Shown in pieces: positions 61,617-64,000 of a DNA stretch of 64,000 nucleotides (the first letter of the stretch is position 1; each line of letters opens with the position of its first letter). The position numbers and the translations under genes were made by a program. The DNA comes from Liolophura sinensis (Eukaryota; Mollusca; Polyplacophora; Chitonida; Chitonidae), in contig NC_088300.1 in the NCBI RefSeq assembly GCF_032854445.1, positions 19,761,608 to 19,825,607 on the forward strand, read 5' to 3'. A model generated the notes under the pieces. That model was given only the letters and a program-made list of their open reading frames with translations, did not search any database and was not told the origin of the DNA.

Positions 61617-63677
61617 AAAGGCAGGCACACTAAATTTTGAACCATGCTTATTGCATGTTGCCAGTGGACTTTTCCTATTGACATTTTCCTGTTTTTTGAC
61701 TGTCGCAGATCATAAGTGCGCTCTGGCTGCCACTCTAACCCAAGAACCAAATGGTCGCCTTCAAACTTTATATTATGATCGCATTTACATGGAACTTAAT
61801 ATTGAGATGAATTTTTGTGGGTTCTGTTTTATAGAGTCAGCAATTTCCCTTCTCTCAAGTAAAAATCGGGGTTGCTTTTTCGTGTAATTGACATTCCGAG
61901 TTAATAACCAGGGCTTCTGTATGAAATAAGTCTCAGTATATACATGTGCTCCACTGCGTGTGAAACTGTTTTAAAGCTATTTTCCTGACCAGTTTTGGTC
62001 AGACGGTAGATGTGCTAATTGAAACGTAATTTTCAAATGAATCATCAGCTCCAAAACATTTATAGTCATTAACACTTACTCAGTTGAACATCTTTTCTTT
62101 ATGATAATAATAGAAACTCTTAGCAATGTATGTGGTTATAACATCCGGTTCTGTATGGCATCAACAGCTGAATGTTTTTACAGCATATTTAGATATTGGC
62201 TTATTAATATCCTGATGGATAATTTATTCATCAGTTTCTCCAAAATGTTTTTATTATACCTATATATTAATGACGGAGTGGCCAGTGTGCTCTGATATGT
62301 TCATCAGTGTGTACCAGACGCATCTGTGGAGGCTGTTGTAGTTTACAGATGGTGAACAAAAACAACACCCATCAAATAAAAAAATTTATCAGTGATATGT
62401 ACATGTACTTACTATGATTAAGTACAATGTAGCTGCGAAGTAAAAAAAAATATTATTTCTTGTTTTTGTTCGAAGGGGCAAAATTGATGTAAACAGTTGA
62501 CTTGTTTAGTTATTTGACCATTTGTTGTTAGCTAGACATTTTTTATGAAAATTGCGCTCATCGCAACATGGGCATGTTCCAAATTATGTTTCCTTCCTAT
62601 TTAAATGTTTTCATACATGTATTTTGAGACTTTACTTCTCTTCAACTTTGTGCATTCATGTTAGTTAAATTGCTTTAGGAAATGTAAACATGTAAAAGTT
62701 TTCAATGTCAACAATTTGATTAAATATTATGAGTATGTACAGGTCTCTTACATGTAACTGCAAGAGCCTTAATCCATGCAGTTGGCCCTTTGCAGACAGA
62801 TTCTGTGTATACTTTATTGCACTTTTGGGAAATGTTTCCTCTAAACTGTGTATATTTACCATGCTTTGCTACAGATATTTTTGCTGCTATGTGCCATATT
62901 TGTCACCTGAGCATATTCTGAACTGATGGACATTTTTATAAAAGTTGTGAAGAATTTGTCATGAACATGGTGTGTTTTTAGGAGTTCAGATATTCAACAT
63001 TGTAAACACCTACATCAAGCTTTGCAATGCTCTGATCATTCGTTTTCAATCAAATAAATTTCTATGACAACTTTCAGTTGTTCATGTTTACAATCCGTCA
63101 GCATACAGCCGATAATACAGGTAACAGAAAGATTGTAAATGGAATAAAATCCAGTGTTGTGATCAGCTTTGTCTATATTTTTTAAAGCAGTGTAACACTT
63201 AACTGTCAGTGAAAAGTGTATTTAGGGTGTGTGACTTCCACTGTAACGGATTCAGTCAGCTATGTTCCCATTTGTCTATGTGTAATATCCATGAAGGAAT
63301 TGCTGCAAAATCAACAAATGTTTATTGTATACGTGTAGGTCATGCCCACAATCACAAAGCTGTCTTATACTTTGTCTTAACTTTAAACAGTGTAATGCTC
63401 TAAAATTGTGGCTCATCTTAGAAATTTTATATTTTAATATTTAGACTTGTGTCTTAAGACATTAATGGCAAAATTGAAAATTTGCGTTAATGTTCAAATA
63501 TAAGATTACAAATAATGCCGCAACTTAAAACAAAGTCTGACCTCAGTTCAAAAGAGCTTCATGATCCTCGGGCCAAAGTTCTGAAGTATAAATGTGGCTG
63601 AATTAATATTAATTATGTCACAATCATTACTTCTGGTTTAAATGGCCAGAGTAGCCAGGGTAGGCAGCTACAATGTA
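61371..63677. other. AT-rich 3' flank of legumain
   Basis: No supported gene; the short frames look random. It could include a longer alternative 3' UTR, given the later AATAAA words. Confidence 0.4.
61571..61617. repeat. (TA)n(CA)n microsatellite
   Basis: About 34 bp of alternating TA passes directly into about six CA dinucleotides, a typical compound microsatellite. Confidence 0.95.
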
Positions 63678-63975
63678 TAGTGAGTAAATGCTTGAGGTTT
63701 AATGTCGTACTCAACAATTTTTCAGTCATGTGTCGAAGAAGGAATCCTTAGGGTGTATGTAATGTGCCTCTTTGTAGCAGGACAGATTTCCATTGCTCTT
63801 TAATATAGTGCTGCTTCACTGAGACGACTTAACGAAGGCAAGTAAGCCGCCCAGCCCGAGCCATTATACTGATACGGGTCAAACAGTCGTTGCACCATCC
63901 CCCTTCCTGCTGAACGCCAAGCGAGGAACTTAAACTTCCTCTTTTAAAGTCTTAGGTGTGACTCAACCCACAGTG
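63678..63975 (-). repeat. SINE fragment, family S1
   Basis: GTGAGTAAATGCTTGAGGTT, AATGTCGTACTCAACAATTT, CATTATACTGATACGGGTCA, GCCAAGCGAGGAACTTAAAC and AGTCTTAGGTGTGACTCAA. It loses similarity before the tRNA head, near the window end. Confidence 0.88.
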
Positions 63976-64000
63976 ACAGCAGTGGACAGTCTGTGCAGCC

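Overview
The window looks like nuclear DNA of a lophotrochozoan animal, most likely a mollusc. The signs are intron-rich genes with canonical GT-AG introns, AT-rich spacers, many tRNA-headed SINEs of a kind common in mollusc genomes, and long minisatellites. There are no operons, bacterial genes, CRISPR arrays, rRNA genes or convincing tRNA genes. The species call is an inference; the gene calls rest on protein families recognised by eye.

Layout. (1) At the left edge, on the minus strand, lies the first coding exon of a NOVA-type KH-domain splicing regulator (199-316); the rest of that gene lies left of the window. (2) From 0.3 to 37.6 kb the sequence is mostly non-coding. It holds a 3.15-kb compound minisatellite (8555-11707) made of two related repeat families (47 bp, then 50 bp), about twenty SINE copies, a MITE-like element with terminal inverted repeats, small tandem repeats, and one GC-richer 191-codon minus-strand reading frame (29506-30081) that may be a real but unrecognised gene. 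(3) A 96-bp minisatellite (37603-40404) keeps a 765-codon frame open on the minus strand. (4) A four-exon alpha/beta-hydrolase-fold gene of the TEX30/KANSL3 type runs on the minus strand (43046-40864). (5) Head to head with it, a complete 13-exon legumain gene runs on the plus strand (45449-60976; 446 aa predicted), with a 6.5-kb first intron that carries two further tandem arrays. (6) The right end is an AT-rich 3' flank ending in another SINE.

The two complete genes are divergently transcribed, with 2.4 kb between their start codons. Legumain is a lysosomal asparaginyl endopeptidase; its Asn-His-Cys catalytic residues and the four C-terminal cysteines are all present, and a CACGTG box lies about 90 bp before its start codon. 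Nothing in the sequence ties the three genes to one pathway.

The most unusual material is repetitive. Three SINE families share a 3' core of about 40 bp. Two arrays carry dimeric higher-order repeats. Two inverted copies of an unnamed 400-bp element flank the region holding the legumain promoter, and one of them is split by a SINE. I saw no clear case of a previously undescribed functional system; the 191-codon frame and the repeat-encoded 765-codon frame are the only novel-protein candidates.
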